In this document: positions 1 to 7,111 of the stretch, piece after piece
How the letters are laid out: every line of letters starts with the position of its first letter
How positions within the stretch are numbered: the stretch's first letter is position 1
Origin: an uncultured Cocleimonas sp.
Lineage (GTDB): Bacteria; Pseudomonadota; Gammaproteobacteria; Thiotrichales; Thiotrichaceae
Assembly (NCBI GenBank): GCA_937974135.1
Contig: CALJIH010000258.1
Coordinates: forward strand, 1 to 24,612
DNA: 24,612 nt
Direction of reading: 5' to 3'
Notes under the pieces: model-generated
Database searches by the model: none
Told to the model about the DNA's origin: nothing
Seen by the model: the letters and a program-made list of their open reading frames with translations, nothing else
Program-made: the position numbers and the translations under genes

Positions 1-91
1 CAATGTAAAAACAGCCCCTCCCCACATAAACTATTTCTTCACCCACAATATAGAAGCAGTTTCTTCACCTCTGTTTCATTGTTTATTTTTC

Positions 92-193
92 CAGTCGCCG
101 TGCCGTAGTCCTGAAGAAATTGCGTATATGAAAGCTATCAAGGCCGTGTTTGACCCTAATGGAATTATGAATCCGGGAAAGATGCTGAAGTGA
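92..193 (+). pseudogene. 3' remnant of an FAD-linked (GlcD/LDH-type) oxidase
   Basis: The last 30 or so codons before the TGA at 191-193 read RSPEEIAYMKAIK followed by DPNGIMNPGKML. This is the typical C-terminus of FAD-binding_4 oxidases of the GlcD / D-lactate dehydrogenase type. In that family a glycine-rich HGIG motif lies about 10-15 residues before the RSPEEIA segment. Upstream here, none of the three forward frames shows that motif, and the residues before about base 92 are low-complexity (Phe, His, Ser, Cys). I infer a truncated leftover gene, not the end of an intact one. The reading frame stays open to the window edge, so a very divergent intact gene cannot be fully excluded. Confidence 0.55.
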
Positions 194-240
194 TAAATCT
201 AGAAGAGTTATCTGTTTAAAAACCAAAAGGTAAACTCACT

Positions 241-263
241 AAAAGTAGGGGGGTGTCTTTTTT
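241..263 (+). repeat. Dispersed G6 repeat, copy 1
   Basis: A perfect copy of the intergenic repeat: AAAAGTA, six G, TGTC, then a T run. It lies between the oxidase remnant and the stop codon (266-268) of the convergent aminotransferase gene. With copy 2 it forms direct repeats on either side of that gene. Confidence 0.85.
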
Positions 264-265
264 AA

Positions 266-1162
266 CTATGGATTAATTGAATAATCTATCGCTATTGTAT
301 GTTTTGGATCATCATGTAATAACCAATACGCACTTTGTAGTGCCTTTGTAGTCTCACCCATTTCACCGTCAGCAATTAGCTTATTATCAACTGCAGTAAT
401 AGGCATGATGCCACCTGCGGTACTCGTAGCAAAAACCTCATCCGCATATCGTACCTGTTCAGGCGTGACATCTTTTTCGTTAATGTCAAAGCCTTGTGCA
501 CGCGCAAGCTCGATCGTCGTTTTTCGTGTTATGCCTTGGAGGACTCCATTTGCAGGTGTCGAAATTATTTTATTCTTAACAACAAAGAGATTAAAACCAG
601 GGCCTTCAGTAACATTACCTTTTTGATCTAATAAAACGACGGTCTCACTGTCATGAGAAAACGCTTCGTATTGACCCATGACTAAATCTAGCCAATGATA
701 ATTTTTAATCATGGGATCAACAGATTCGGTGGGTATTCGCTGTCTTTCACTAATGAATAAATTAAGACTGGTTTTTGGTTTACAGACCCATACAAATGGG
801 ATCGCAAAAGCAATGAACTGATTGTTACATCGTCTCGGATCTCTAGAACCTGGCTCAGGCTGTCCGCGTGTTGTAATCATTTCTACATAAGCATTATTAA
901 GGCCACTTTGTTTTACGCAATGACTTAGTATGGTTTGTAATTCATTTTTAGAATAGGGAATTTCAAGATGTAACTTTTTCATACCCGAATAAAATCGTTC
1001 GAAATGGTCATCTAAACGGAAAAATTTACCATTCCATACATGTACCACGTCGTAAGTTGCATCTGAATGTAAAAACCCCCAATCAAGAATCGAAATTTTG
1101 GCTTCACTAATGGGTAAATATTGACCATCAATAAAAGCAGTACCTTGTGTGAAATTAGTCAT
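266..1162 (-). CDS. Class IV PLP aminotransferase, (R)-amine transaminase-like
   Basis: A 298-residue fold-type IV aminotransferase (the family of branched-chain, D-amino-acid and (R)-amine transaminases). The PLP lysine is K153 in IKNYHWLDL, and the conserved glutamate is E186 in TEGPGFN. The phosphate-binding part (GITRKT, 210-215, and STAGG, 247-251) is also clear. The N-terminal segment SDATYDVVHVWNG (33-45) with FFRLDDH, and the run EGPGFN plus GITRKT, closely resemble (R)-selective amine:pyruvate transaminases of the Arthrobacter ATA-117 type as I recall that sequence. Substrate is therefore inferred: possibly an (R)-amine or D-amino acid, with a branched-chain amino acid as the alternative. 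No Shine-Dalgarno is evident before the ATG. The gene is monocistronic and is bracketed by two direct copies of the dispersed G6 repeat. Confidence 0.85.
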   Translation of the reverse strand: MTNFTQGTAFIDGQYLPISEAKISILDWGFLHSDATYDVVHVWNGKFFRLDDHFERFYSGMKKLHLEIPYSKNELQTILSHCVKQSGLNNAYVEMITTRGQPEPGSRDPRRCNNQFIAFAIPFVWVCKPKTSLNLFISERQRIPTESVDPMIKNYHWLDLVMGQYEAFSHDSETVVLLDQKGNVTEGPGFNLFVVKNKIISTPANGVLQGITRKTTIELARAQGFDINEKDVTPEQVRYADEVFATSTAGGIMPITAVDNKLIADGEMGETTKALQSAYWLLHDDPKHTIAIDYSINP

Positions 1163-1212
1163 AAGAATATTTAAATCAGTATGTTAGGGAGATTCTGGTC
1201 CTGAAAAGCCGT

Positions 1213-1234
1213 AAAAGTAGGGGGGTGTCTTTTT
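1213..1234 (+). repeat. Dispersed G6 repeat, copy 2
   Basis: A perfect copy, in the divergent region between the aminotransferase start (1162) and the flavoprotein start (1327). It is the only copy that lies upstream of genes on both sides, which argues against a pure terminator role. Confidence 0.85.
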
Positions 1235-1326
1235 AATATATCTAACTTTGATCAGGTTTAACCAGTATTATTAAAGTTTTTGAGATATGATTGGTATATA
1301 AGTAAATTGTATATAATAAAAATATT

Positions 1327-1935
1327 ATGAGAAATTACGCCGAAATGCTGTTTATAGACGCTGTCCGAGACCTACAAAATGAAGCAGGTACGGGCGATAC
1401 ATACGCTAGAGTTTATAAAAAACGTACCAACGAGGTGTTAACTGATCAAGAAGTGACTTTCATTGCAAAACGTGAAAGCTTCTATATCGCATCTATATCA
1501 TCGACAGGATGGCCATATATTCAACACCGTGGAGGTCCTGAAGGGTTTTTGAAGATTCTTGATGACAATCTACTAGGATTTGCGGATTACTTGGGAAATA
1601 AACAATTCATTACCATGGGACATGCTAAAAGAAACGATAAAGTAGCACTTTTTCTAATGGACTATGAAAATCATGCACGCTTAAAAATTTTAGGGCATCT
1701 TAATATGCAACATGCGCAAGATGCTGATCCCGAAATATGCGAAAAATTAAATACCAATGGGCAGGGTAAAGTCGAGAGAATCGCAACCATAAAAGTAGAA
1801 TCTGTAGATTGGAATTGTCCTAAATATATTCCCCAATTGATCAATGCCAGCAAATTTGCCCCTCAATTAAGAGCCGTTATCGAAGAAAACGAGAGGTTGC
1901 ATCAAGAACTAGAAAAACTAAAAGCATCTAAATAA
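1327..1935 (+). CDS. PNPOx-fold flavin-nucleotide-binding protein (COG3576-like)
   Basis: A 202-residue pyridoxamine-5'-phosphate-oxidase-like split-barrel protein. The family signature is visible: FYIASISSTGWPYIQHRGGP (residues 52-71), then LLGFADYLGNKQF, then KVALFLMDY and LKILGH. Such proteins bind FMN or a related flavin; some are reductases, and most have no assigned substrate. The C-terminal 25 residues (EENERLHQELEKLK) look like a short coiled coil. The ATG at 1327 lacks a clear ribosome binding site, and an internal ATG at 1345 (M7) is an alternative start. It converges on the Lrp-type gene with only 14 bases between stops. There is nothing in the sequence to tell which oxidation it carries out. 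Confidence 0.8.
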   Translation: MRNYAEMLFIDAVRDLQNEAGTGDTYARVYKKRTNEVLTDQEVTFIAKRESFYIASISSTGWPYIQHRGGPEGFLKILDDNLLGFADYLGNKQFITMGHAKRNDKVALFLMDYENHARLKILGHLNMQHAQDADPEICEKLNTNGQGKVERIATIKVESVDWNCPKYIPQLINASKFAPQLRAVIEENERLHQELEKLKASK

Positions 1936-1949
1936 TTCTCGTGCTCCAA

Positions 1950-2435
1950 CTAATCTAAATATTTTAACGGCAAAGCACCCGTATCGACGACTCTGCGCAT
2001 CACAAAGCTTGAGGTAACGCTGCTTACTCCTGGAATTGTCGTAATGTGATTTAATAAAAATTCTTGATAAGCATCCATGTCTGGTACGACGACTTTAACG
2101 ATATAATCAGCATCTTGACCGGTTATTAAATAGCATTCAATGACTTCATCGTAAGCTTTGAGTTGTGTTTCAAATACATCAAATTTTTCAGGTGTGTGTC
2201 GATCCATACCGATTTGGATGATTGCGGTTATATCTAAACCGAGTTTTTTACGATCGAGCAAAGTGACTCGGTTTTCAATAATGCCTTGGTCTTCTAATAT
2301 CTTAACTCTGCGAGAACAGGGAGATGCAGAAAGCCCAATTCTTTCAGCAAGTTCTTGGTTACTTAAACCGCCATTACTTTGTAATTGATGAAGAATTTTA
2401 ATATCAAACGCGTCTAATTCGATTTTTGATTTCAT
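1950..2435 (-). CDS. Lrp/AsnC-family transcriptional regulator
   Basis: A 161-residue regulator with an N-terminal winged helix-turn-helix (about 6-62; NQELAERIGLSASPCSRRVK is the recognition region). It is followed by an AsnC/RAM ligand-binding domain (about 68-150; motif CYLITGQDADYIVKVVV). Proteins of this family sense amino acids and bind DNA as dimers or octamers. It is divergently transcribed from leuA across 161 bases that contain a perfect 17-bp palindrome, so I infer control of itself and leuA, with leucine as a plausible effector. Length is normal for the family. The neighbouring aminotransferase is another possible target. Confidence 0.92.
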   Translation of the reverse strand: MKSKIELDAFDIKILHQLQSNGGLSNQELAERIGLSASPCSRRVKILEDQGIIENRVTLLDRKKLGLDITAIIQIGMDRHTPEKFDVFETQLKAYDEVIECYLITGQDADYIVKVVVPDMDAYQEFLLNHITTIPGVSSVTSSFVMRRVVDTGALPLKYLD

Positions 2436-2480
2436 GATTTACTGTTATTGAAGAATAGTATTTCATTATTCTATCAAATA

Positions 2481-2497
2481 TTAGTGATATTCACTAA
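2481..2497. promoter_or_regulatory. Palindromic operator candidate between lrp-like gene and leuA
   Basis: TTAGTGA, three bases (TAT), then TCACTAA form a perfect inverted repeat with 7-bp arms, set in A+T-rich DNA. It lies 45 bases from the regulator start and 99 bases from the leuA start. The spacing and symmetry fit an Lrp/AsnC-type site. Closer to leuA there are two direct AAGCAATT repeats (2558-2565 and 2572-2579), exactly 14 bases apart. Confidence 0.5.
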
Positions 2498-2596
2498 AAA
2501 TTAATATTTAATCGTAAAATTAGCTATGTAATTGCGCGATTTTCTGTTTATTATTCCAAGCAATTAATAATAAGCAATTGTTTCAAGGGAATTAAA

Positions 2597-4276
2597 ATGA
2601 AAGCTGGCTTCGATCATAAAAAATATAAACCATTTACACCTTTAGACATGCCAAATCGTGCATGGCCCAACAAATCGATTACCAAGGCACCTAACTGGTG
2701 TAGCGTAGATTTACGCGATGGTAACCAAGCTTTGCCTAATCCGATGAATGTCGAACAGAAGACCAGAATGTTCAAATTACTCGTTGAGTTGGGTTTTAAA
2801 GAAATTGAAGTAGGCTTTCCTTCGGCGTCACAAGCTGATTTTGATTTTGTGCGTGTTTTGATTGAAGAAAAAATGATTCCTGATGATGTTACGATTCAAG
2901 TATTAACACAAGCTCGTGAAGACTTGATATCTCGAAGCTATGAATCACTCGTTGGCGTTAAACAAGCAATAGTACACGTATACAATTCCACCTCCACGGT
3001 TCAGCGAGAGCAAGTATTTAGACGCGATAGACAAGGCATTATTGATATCGCACTAAATGGTGCGAGTTTGGTCAAATCCTATTCTGAAAATTATCCTGAA
3101 ACGCAATGGAGCTTCCAGTATTCACCGGAAAGTTTTAGCCAGACTGAGATGGACTATGCAGTGGATATTTGTAGCCAAGTGATTGATGTATGGCAAAAAG
3201 ATAATAAAAATCAACGTGTAATCATTAATCTACCGGCAACCGTTGAATCAGCAATGCCCAATGTATTTGCGGATCAAATTGAAACTTTCTGCAGTAACAT
3301 CTCGCAACGCGATAGCATCGAAATTAGTCTGCATACGCATAATGATCGTGGTTGTGGTATTGCTGCGGCAGAAATGGGAATTCTTGCGGGTGCAGATCGT
3401 ATCGAGGGTACTTTGCTAGGTAACGGTGAACGCACGGGTAATATGGATATTGTTACTATGGCAATGAATCTGTATTCACAAGGAATTGATCCTGAATTGG
3501 ATTTAAGTGATATGGGCGCTATTGTTGAATGCGTAGAATATTGCACAAAACTGGCAGTGCATCCTCGACATGCTTGGGCAGGTGAATTGGTTTACACCGC
3601 ATTTTCTGGAAGCCATCAAGATGCGATTCGCAAATCAATGGATTTTCATAAAGAGCAAGGTCGAGAACATTGGAATGTGGCTTACTTACCTATCGATCCA
3701 CGTGATATTGGACGTGAATACGAAGAAGTGGTTCGCATCAATAGCCAATCAGGCAAAGGTGGTGTGGCATTAGTGCTTGAGCGTGATTTTGGTATTACTT
3801 TGCCAAAGTGGATGCATGCAGAACTTAGTGTGTTAGTACAAGCTCATGTTGATAAAAGTGGTGAAGAAATCAATCCTGAAAAGATTCATCAAATTTTCCA
3901 AGATAACTTTATTGCGGTAAATGATTTATGGGTACTTAGAGATTATTCGCTGCACGCTAAAGGTGATGAGGTTGAATTAGAGTTTAATATTGGCCAATCA
4001 CCTGCATTCAAGGGCGCAGGTAAAGGTGCATTCGAGGCGTTGGTAAATGCCGTTAAACAGCGTACCAAGATGAATATTCGTGTGACTCAATTTGATGAGT
4101 TCGCGTTAACAGAAGGTACGCGATCTGATGCAATCGCGGCTGTGGCGATTGATGTGGAAGGTGAACATTACAGCGCTTGTGCGATTGATGAAGATATTAC
4201 CAAAGCCGGTTTACAAGCCTTATTATCAGCAATGGATTCTGCGGTTAAGTTAGAAACGATTGCCAAAGCTGTTTAA
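2597..4276 (+). CDS. leuA: 2-isopropylmalate synthase, long (type 2) form
   Basis: Condenses acetyl-CoA with 2-oxoisovalerate, the first committed step of leucine synthesis. The N-terminal TIM barrel shows SVDLRDGNQAL (37-47) with the metal-binding Asp and the catalytic Arg. The metal-binding HTHND motif and the conserved GNGERTGN also lie in the barrel. The C-terminal part (about 430-559) is the LeuA dimer domain that normally gives leucine feedback inhibition; AIAAVAIDVEGEHYSACAID is visible. The 559-residue length and the start TPLDMPNRAWPNKSITKAP are those of the long LeuA2 type, not the 520-residue E. coli type. AAGGGA lies 6 bases before the ATG. It is monocistronic and followed by a hairpin terminator. 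Confidence 0.96.
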   Translation: MKAGFDHKKYKPFTPLDMPNRAWPNKSITKAPNWCSVDLRDGNQALPNPMNVEQKTRMFKLLVELGFKEIEVGFPSASQADFDFVRVLIEEKMIPDDVTIQVLTQAREDLISRSYESLVGVKQAIVHVYNSTSTVQREQVFRRDRQGIIDIALNGASLVKSYSENYPETQWSFQYSPESFSQTEMDYAVDICSQVIDVWQKDNKNQRVIINLPATVESAMPNVFADQIETFCSNISQRDSIEISLHTHNDRGCGIAAAEMGILAGADRIEGTLLGNGERTGNMDIVTMAMNLYSQGIDPELDLSDMGAIVECVEYCTKLAVHPRHAWAGELVYTAFSGSHQDAIRKSMDFHKEQGREHWNVAYLPIDPRDIGREYEEVVRINSQSGKGGVALVLERDFGITLPKWMHAELSVLVQAHVDKSGEEINPEKIHQIFQDNFIAVNDLWVLRDYSLHAKGDEVELEFNIGQSPAFKGAGKGAFEALVNAVKQRTKMNIRVTQFDEFALTEGTRSDAIAAVAIDVEGEHYSACAIDEDITKAGLQALLSAMDSAVKLETIAKAV

Positions 4277-4288
4277 GCAAAACCTTGT

Positions 4289-4309
4289 AAAAGTAGGGGG
4301 GTGTCTTTT
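4289..4309 (+). repeat. Dispersed G6 repeat, copy 3
   Basis: A perfect 21-base copy beginning 12 bases after the leuA stop codon. A separate, canonical hairpin terminator follows 27 bases later, so this copy is not needed as the leuA terminator. Confidence 0.85.
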
Positions 4310-4335
4310 CAGAGGCATTAATAAATTCCCAATAT

Positions 4336-4364
4336 AAAAAAACCACCATAAAGGTGGTTTTTTT
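4336..4364. terminator. Bidirectional intrinsic terminator, leuA / yidB-like gene
   Basis: Seven A then CCACC, a 5-base loop (ATAAA), and GGTGG then seven T make a perfect 12-bp stem. It carries T runs for both directions. It sits between convergent leuA and the yidB-like gene and would serve both. Confidence 0.92.
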
Positions 4365-4379
4365 GGAAGAATATTGCGT

Positions 4380-4823
4380 TTATTTCCCGAATAATTTTCC
4401 AGCAAGATTCATCGCGCCGCTAATACCACCTATTGAGTCCAATAATGATCCACCACTACTGGCCTGATCCATCATTTGTGGTAGCGATTCACGTAAACCG
4501 CCAACTGCTTCTTCTTCACTTAATCCAAGTTCAGATGCGAAATTAGAAATTTTCTCGGCGCCGAATAAATCAGTGATGTTGCTATCACTCATTTCTGCGT
4601 TTTCACCATCACCTAAGAATGAAGCTGCCATATCAGCCATGCCACCGCTTTGCATTTGACCTAGTAGTGAACCAATATCTAGTCCACCTTCTGCACTGTC
4701 ACCAGTTAGGCTAGATAATGCATTAGTAAGTACACTTGCATCTAATCCGCTACCTGCGTTACCACTTAGTTTGCTATTGATAAATGCCGAAGCGCCCATT
4801 TTTAAAAGACTACCCATATCCAT
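4380..4823 (-). CDS. YidB-like DUF937 family protein
   Basis: A 147-residue acidic protein rich in Gly, Ser, Ala and Met. The C-terminal half contains LGLSEEEAVGGLRESLPQMMD (about 99-119), typical of the DUF937/YidB family. The N-terminal half is low-complexity, with repeated SLL and SGG patterns. No signal peptide or membrane helix is seen; a soluble cytoplasmic protein is likely. Its biochemical role is not known. AAAGGA lies 7 bases before the ATG. It is downstream of the kbp-like gene on the same strand (78 bases apart), and the two may be co-transcribed. Both belong to families of small abundant proteins often linked to stress responses, but that link is an inference here. Confidence 0.75.
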   Translation of the reverse strand: MDMGSLLKMGASAFINSKLSGNAGSGLDASVLTNALSSLTGDSAEGGLDIGSLLGQMQSGGMADMAASFLGDGENAEMSDSNITDLFGAEKISNFASELGLSEEEAVGGLRESLPQMMDQASSGGSLLDSIGGISGAMNLAGKLFGK

Positions 4824-4901
4824 AATATTATCCTTTGATTTGAAGTTTGTTATAACAACTATTAGTTGTAGTTTAATCTAATTTGGTTCATACGAACCTG
4901 A

Positions 4902-5333
4902 TTAATCTTGTGGAATTCTTAACATTTGACCTGGGAAAATTAGGTCAGGATTTTGAATGATTTCTTTATTGGCCTCGAAAATATCAGGATGACGATTACC
5001 GTCGCCATAAGCATTTTGAGCTATTTTCCAAAGGCTATCACCTTTTTGAACTTCGTAATATTCAACCGTTACAGTTTCTGGTGGGGCGACTACTTCATCC
5101 GCCCGAACTTCTTCAATACCCATGGCATTTCCAGCCATTAGAATGACTTTATCTAAGGCACTGGGGTCTTCTGTTTCACCTTTGATAGTCGCAACACCGT
5201 CTTGCACTTCTATTTCAAGATTGCTAATTCCGGGGTTATCATCTTCGATATGTTTTTTTAGTTTCTCTGGCGCTTCTTCTTCATTACCAAATAATTTTTT
5301 ACCAATGTTTTTAGCAAAACTTAATAGACCCAT
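4902..5333 (-). CDS. kbp: BON-LysM protein, Kbp/YgaU homologue
   Basis: A 143-residue protein with a BON domain (about 22-85; VATIKGETED) followed by a LysM domain (about 92-141; YYEVQKGDSLWKIAQ, ending PGQMLRIP). Both domain order and overall length match E. coli Kbp (YgaU, 149 residues), a cytoplasmic potassium-binding protein. The start MGLLSFAKNIGKKLFG parallels the E. coli start and shows no signal peptide. AGGAG (5341-5345) lies 7 bases before the ATG, and an extended -10 promoter is visible upstream. The role in K+ sensing is carried over from E. coli and not shown by this sequence. Confidence 0.88.
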   Translation of the reverse strand: MGLLSFAKNIGKKLFGNEEEAPEKLKKHIEDDNPGISNLEIEVQDGVATIKGETEDPSALDKVILMAGNAMGIEEVRADEVVAPPETVTVEYYEVQKGDSLWKIAQNAYGDGNRHPDIFEANKEIIQNPDLIFPGQMLRIPQD

Positions 5334-5394
5334 GTGTTTTCTCCTATGTGTAATCTGATTTTATGTGCGCGACGTATTATTAATTAAGCGCGCG

Positions 5395-5403
5395 ATTATA
5401 TCA
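5395..5403 (-). promoter_or_regulatory. Extended -10 promoter candidate for kbp
   Basis: On the minus strand this reads TGATATAAT, a perfect TATAAT with the extended TGn element, about 62 bases before the kbp ATG. No good -35 hexamer lies at 17 bases, as is usual for extended -10 promoters. It would drive kbp and probably the yidB-like gene. Confidence 0.4.
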
Positions 5404-5471
5404 TAAGGCCTAACGATAGGTTTTCAATAGTTTTGCGGTTTATCAGATAAATGAGGAAATGTAGAAGTACC

Positions 5472-5497
5472 AAACACCCAATAAAAGGGGTGTTTTT
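5472..5497. terminator. Hairpin terminator downstream of the atypical response regulator
   Basis: AAACACCC, an 8-base loop and GGGTGTTT form an 8-bp stem in the 210-base gap between the kbp start and the 3' end of the regulator gene. The T run is better on the plus strand (five T) than on the minus strand (three T), although only minus-strand genes flank it. It may therefore be a weak terminator for the regulator transcript. The rest of the gap is A+T-rich and holds only the kbp promoter. Confidence 0.5.
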
Positions 5498-5543
5498 AAC
5501 ATAGATTTTCTGTATAAAATTCTTAGTTTTTTAACGGCAAAAT

Positions 5544-6269
5544 CTATACGATCAATCCGTTTTCATAGCCATATTTGACTGCTGCGGTTCGGTTAGTTAC
5601 GTGCAAATGCTTAAACAAATCGCTTAGATGTGCTTTAACCGTATTTTCAGATATTTTTAGTTCCCACGCTATCTGCTTGTTTAATAAACCTTCAGAGAGT
5701 AAGCATAAGACTTGATGCTGACGTTTAGTGATTTTATCTCTACCAGTGTTTTGATTGGCTTCACCAGTTGTTTGTTTTGGTTTGCTGATATATATATTTC
5801 CATCCAATACTGACAAAATAGCTTCTAAGATATTCTCACGAGAACAATTTTTACTGATAAAACCCGATGCATTGTGTTCTATCGCTAAGCCTGCAGCAGA
5901 CAAAGAATCAGTCGCTGAAAGTATCATTATCGGGATTTTTATTTTGAGCTGATCGATTAATGCATAACTATTCTCAGTTACTGTATTATTTATACTCAAT
6001 AGGATTAAATCAGGTGCATCTACGTTATTTATCACATCATGCGCTGCTAAAATATTGACAGCGTATTTAGTACGAATATTTTCATCGTAGTTATTCAATA
6101 AATTACGAATGCCATCAGCAAATAATCGATGTTCATCAATAATTAAAATTTTCAGTTGCGTATTTGTCTTATGCTGGTCTAATTTTGCGGGGGTGTAAAA
6201 ATTGTCGATGTGTGTGGGGCTAAAGTCATATTCGTGACTACTTTTTTTATTTATCTTCTCGCTTTTCAT
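5544..6269 (-). CDS. LuxR/NarL-type response regulator with degenerate receiver
   Basis: A 241-residue protein with three parts: a 38-residue polar N-terminal extension, a receiver-like domain (39-160) and a LuxR-type helix-turn-helix (178-241; LLNKQIAWELKISENTVKAH). In the receiver the acidic pair D45-E46, the Ser/Thr switch S118 and the lysine K140 are kept. The phospho-accepting aspartate at the end of strand 3 is replaced: PDLILLSINN has S92 where the family has Asp. I infer that ordinary phosphorylation does not control it. It may act constitutively, by heterodimerising with the neighbouring regulator, or through another signal. AGGGAG (6275-6280) lies 5 bases before the ATG. It lies downstream of the canonical regulator on the same strand, 141 bases apart. 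Confidence 0.88.
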   Translation of the reverse strand: MKSEKINKKSSHEYDFSPTHIDNFYTPAKLDQHKTNTQLKILIIDEHRLFADGIRNLLNNYDENIRTKYAVNILAAHDVINNVDAPDLILLSINNTVTENSYALIDQLKIKIPIMILSATDSLSAAGLAIEHNASGFISKNCSRENILEAILSVLDGNIYISKPKQTTGEANQNTGRDKITKRQHQVLCLLSEGLLNKQIAWELKISENTVKAHLSDLFKHLHVTNRTAAVKYGYENGLIV

Positions 6270-6336
6270 AGTTTCTCCCTAACTATATTAAAAATCGTCC
6301 TCATCTAAACATACTAGATTTAGAGGGAAAGGCAAC

Positions 6337-6368
6337 GGTACTAAAGTACCATTTCTAATCGTTTAGAA
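6337..6368. promoter_or_regulatory. Tandem inverted repeats upstream of the atypical regulator
   Basis: Two perfect inverted repeats lie close together: GGTACT-AA-AGTACC (6337-6350) and TTCTAA-TCGT-TTAGAA (6353-6368). They fall in the 141-base gap, 68-99 bases upstream of the regulator start and downstream of the other regulator's stop. Likely roles are a LuxR-type operator pair (auto- or cross-regulation) or RNA hairpins. There is no T run, so they do not look like a terminator. Confidence 0.4.
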
Positions 6369-6410
6369 TCGCTTATAGTTTGTTTGAAAGCTAAATAGAT
6401 TTGCTGAGTT

Positions 6411-7034
6411 TTAGATAAGTTTTAGTCGTTGAGCTTCAAGGACAAGTGCAGTTCGGTTTTGGACACAAAGTAAGCTAAAGATATTTGAGATATGTTTTTT
6501 TACAGTTGAATCCGATATATCCAATTTTCTTGCAATTTCTTTGTTTGAATCACCTTGTTCCAGTAATTGCAGAATACTAAGTTGTCTAGGGGTAATCCCT
6601 AAATTTTCTGCGTTTGATGTTGATTGTGAAGCTGAGTGTGTTTCAAAAATACTATTCGAAGTAAAAGTGTGACCTTGTTTAACTTGCTTTATACCTTGGA
6701 TGATGACATTGATATCTTCAGATTTATGAATAAATCCTTTGGCGCCTTTTTGCAACGATAGTTTGGCAATTTCCGGATCATTGCTTGCAGATATGACAAT
6801 TACAGGCGCAATAATGAGATTCGTGCGTAACCAACTCATAAAGCTGAAACCATCAAGACCCGGTAAACCAATATCGACTAATAATAGATCATAAGAGTTA
6901 CCGCGTTTGAAGTAATTAAGAGCTTCATTTACGTCAGTAGCAAGATCTACAGTTTGAACTTCGCTAATATTTTGTACTATTTGTTTAAGAGCACGAGAGA
7001 AAAGGGGGTGGTCATCGAGGATAAGTATTTTCAT
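6411..7034 (-). CDS. NarL-type response regulator, canonical receiver
   Basis: A 207-residue response regulator. The receiver (1-120) has the acidic pair D7-D8, the phosphorylation site D54 (YDLLLVDIGLPG), the switch S82 and K104. The LuxR-type DNA-binding domain (about 145-207) shows NKEIARKLDISDSTVKKHIS. All functional residues are intact, so it is the best candidate to receive phosphate from the HPt domain of the hybrid kinase encoded nearby. It is divergent from the TonB-receptor operon with 77 bases between starts, which fits control of that operon. No clear Shine-Dalgarno precedes the ATG. Confidence 0.92.
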   Translation of the reverse strand: MKILILDDHPLFSRALKQIVQNISEVQTVDLATDVNEALNYFKRGNSYDLLLVDIGLPGLDGFSFMSWLRTNLIIAPVIVISASNDPEIAKLSLQKGAKGFIHKSEDINVIIQGIKQVKQGHTFTSNSIFETHSASQSTSNAENLGITPRQLSILQLLEQGDSNKEIARKLDISDSTVKKHISNIFSLLCVQNRTALVLEAQRLKLI

Positions 7035-7101
7035 TTCAGTTGTGCTGAGATTTCATATTACTGTGGTTTGATGCTATATAGGTATTAATAATATGCTCAT
7101 A

Positions 7102-7110
7102 GGGAGGTGA
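7102..7110 (+). promoter_or_regulatory. Strong ribosome binding site of the TonB-receptor gene
   Basis: GGGAGGTGA directly precedes the ATG at 7112. It is the strongest Shine-Dalgarno in this locus and fixes the start, giving a signal peptide with a long N-region. In contrast the next two genes have weak GTG and TTG starts. Confidence 0.7.
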
Positions 7111-7111
7111 C

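Noticed and set aside
5484..5497. AAAAGGGGTGTTTTT as another copy of the G6 repeat
   Set aside because: It lacks GTA, two G and C, and is fully explained as the right arm of a hairpin. It could be a decayed copy but cannot be supported.
6185..6203. GCGGGGGTGT as a repeat copy (a similar one lies at 22070)
   Set aside because: Both are inside coding sequence and share only the short G-run-TGT core.
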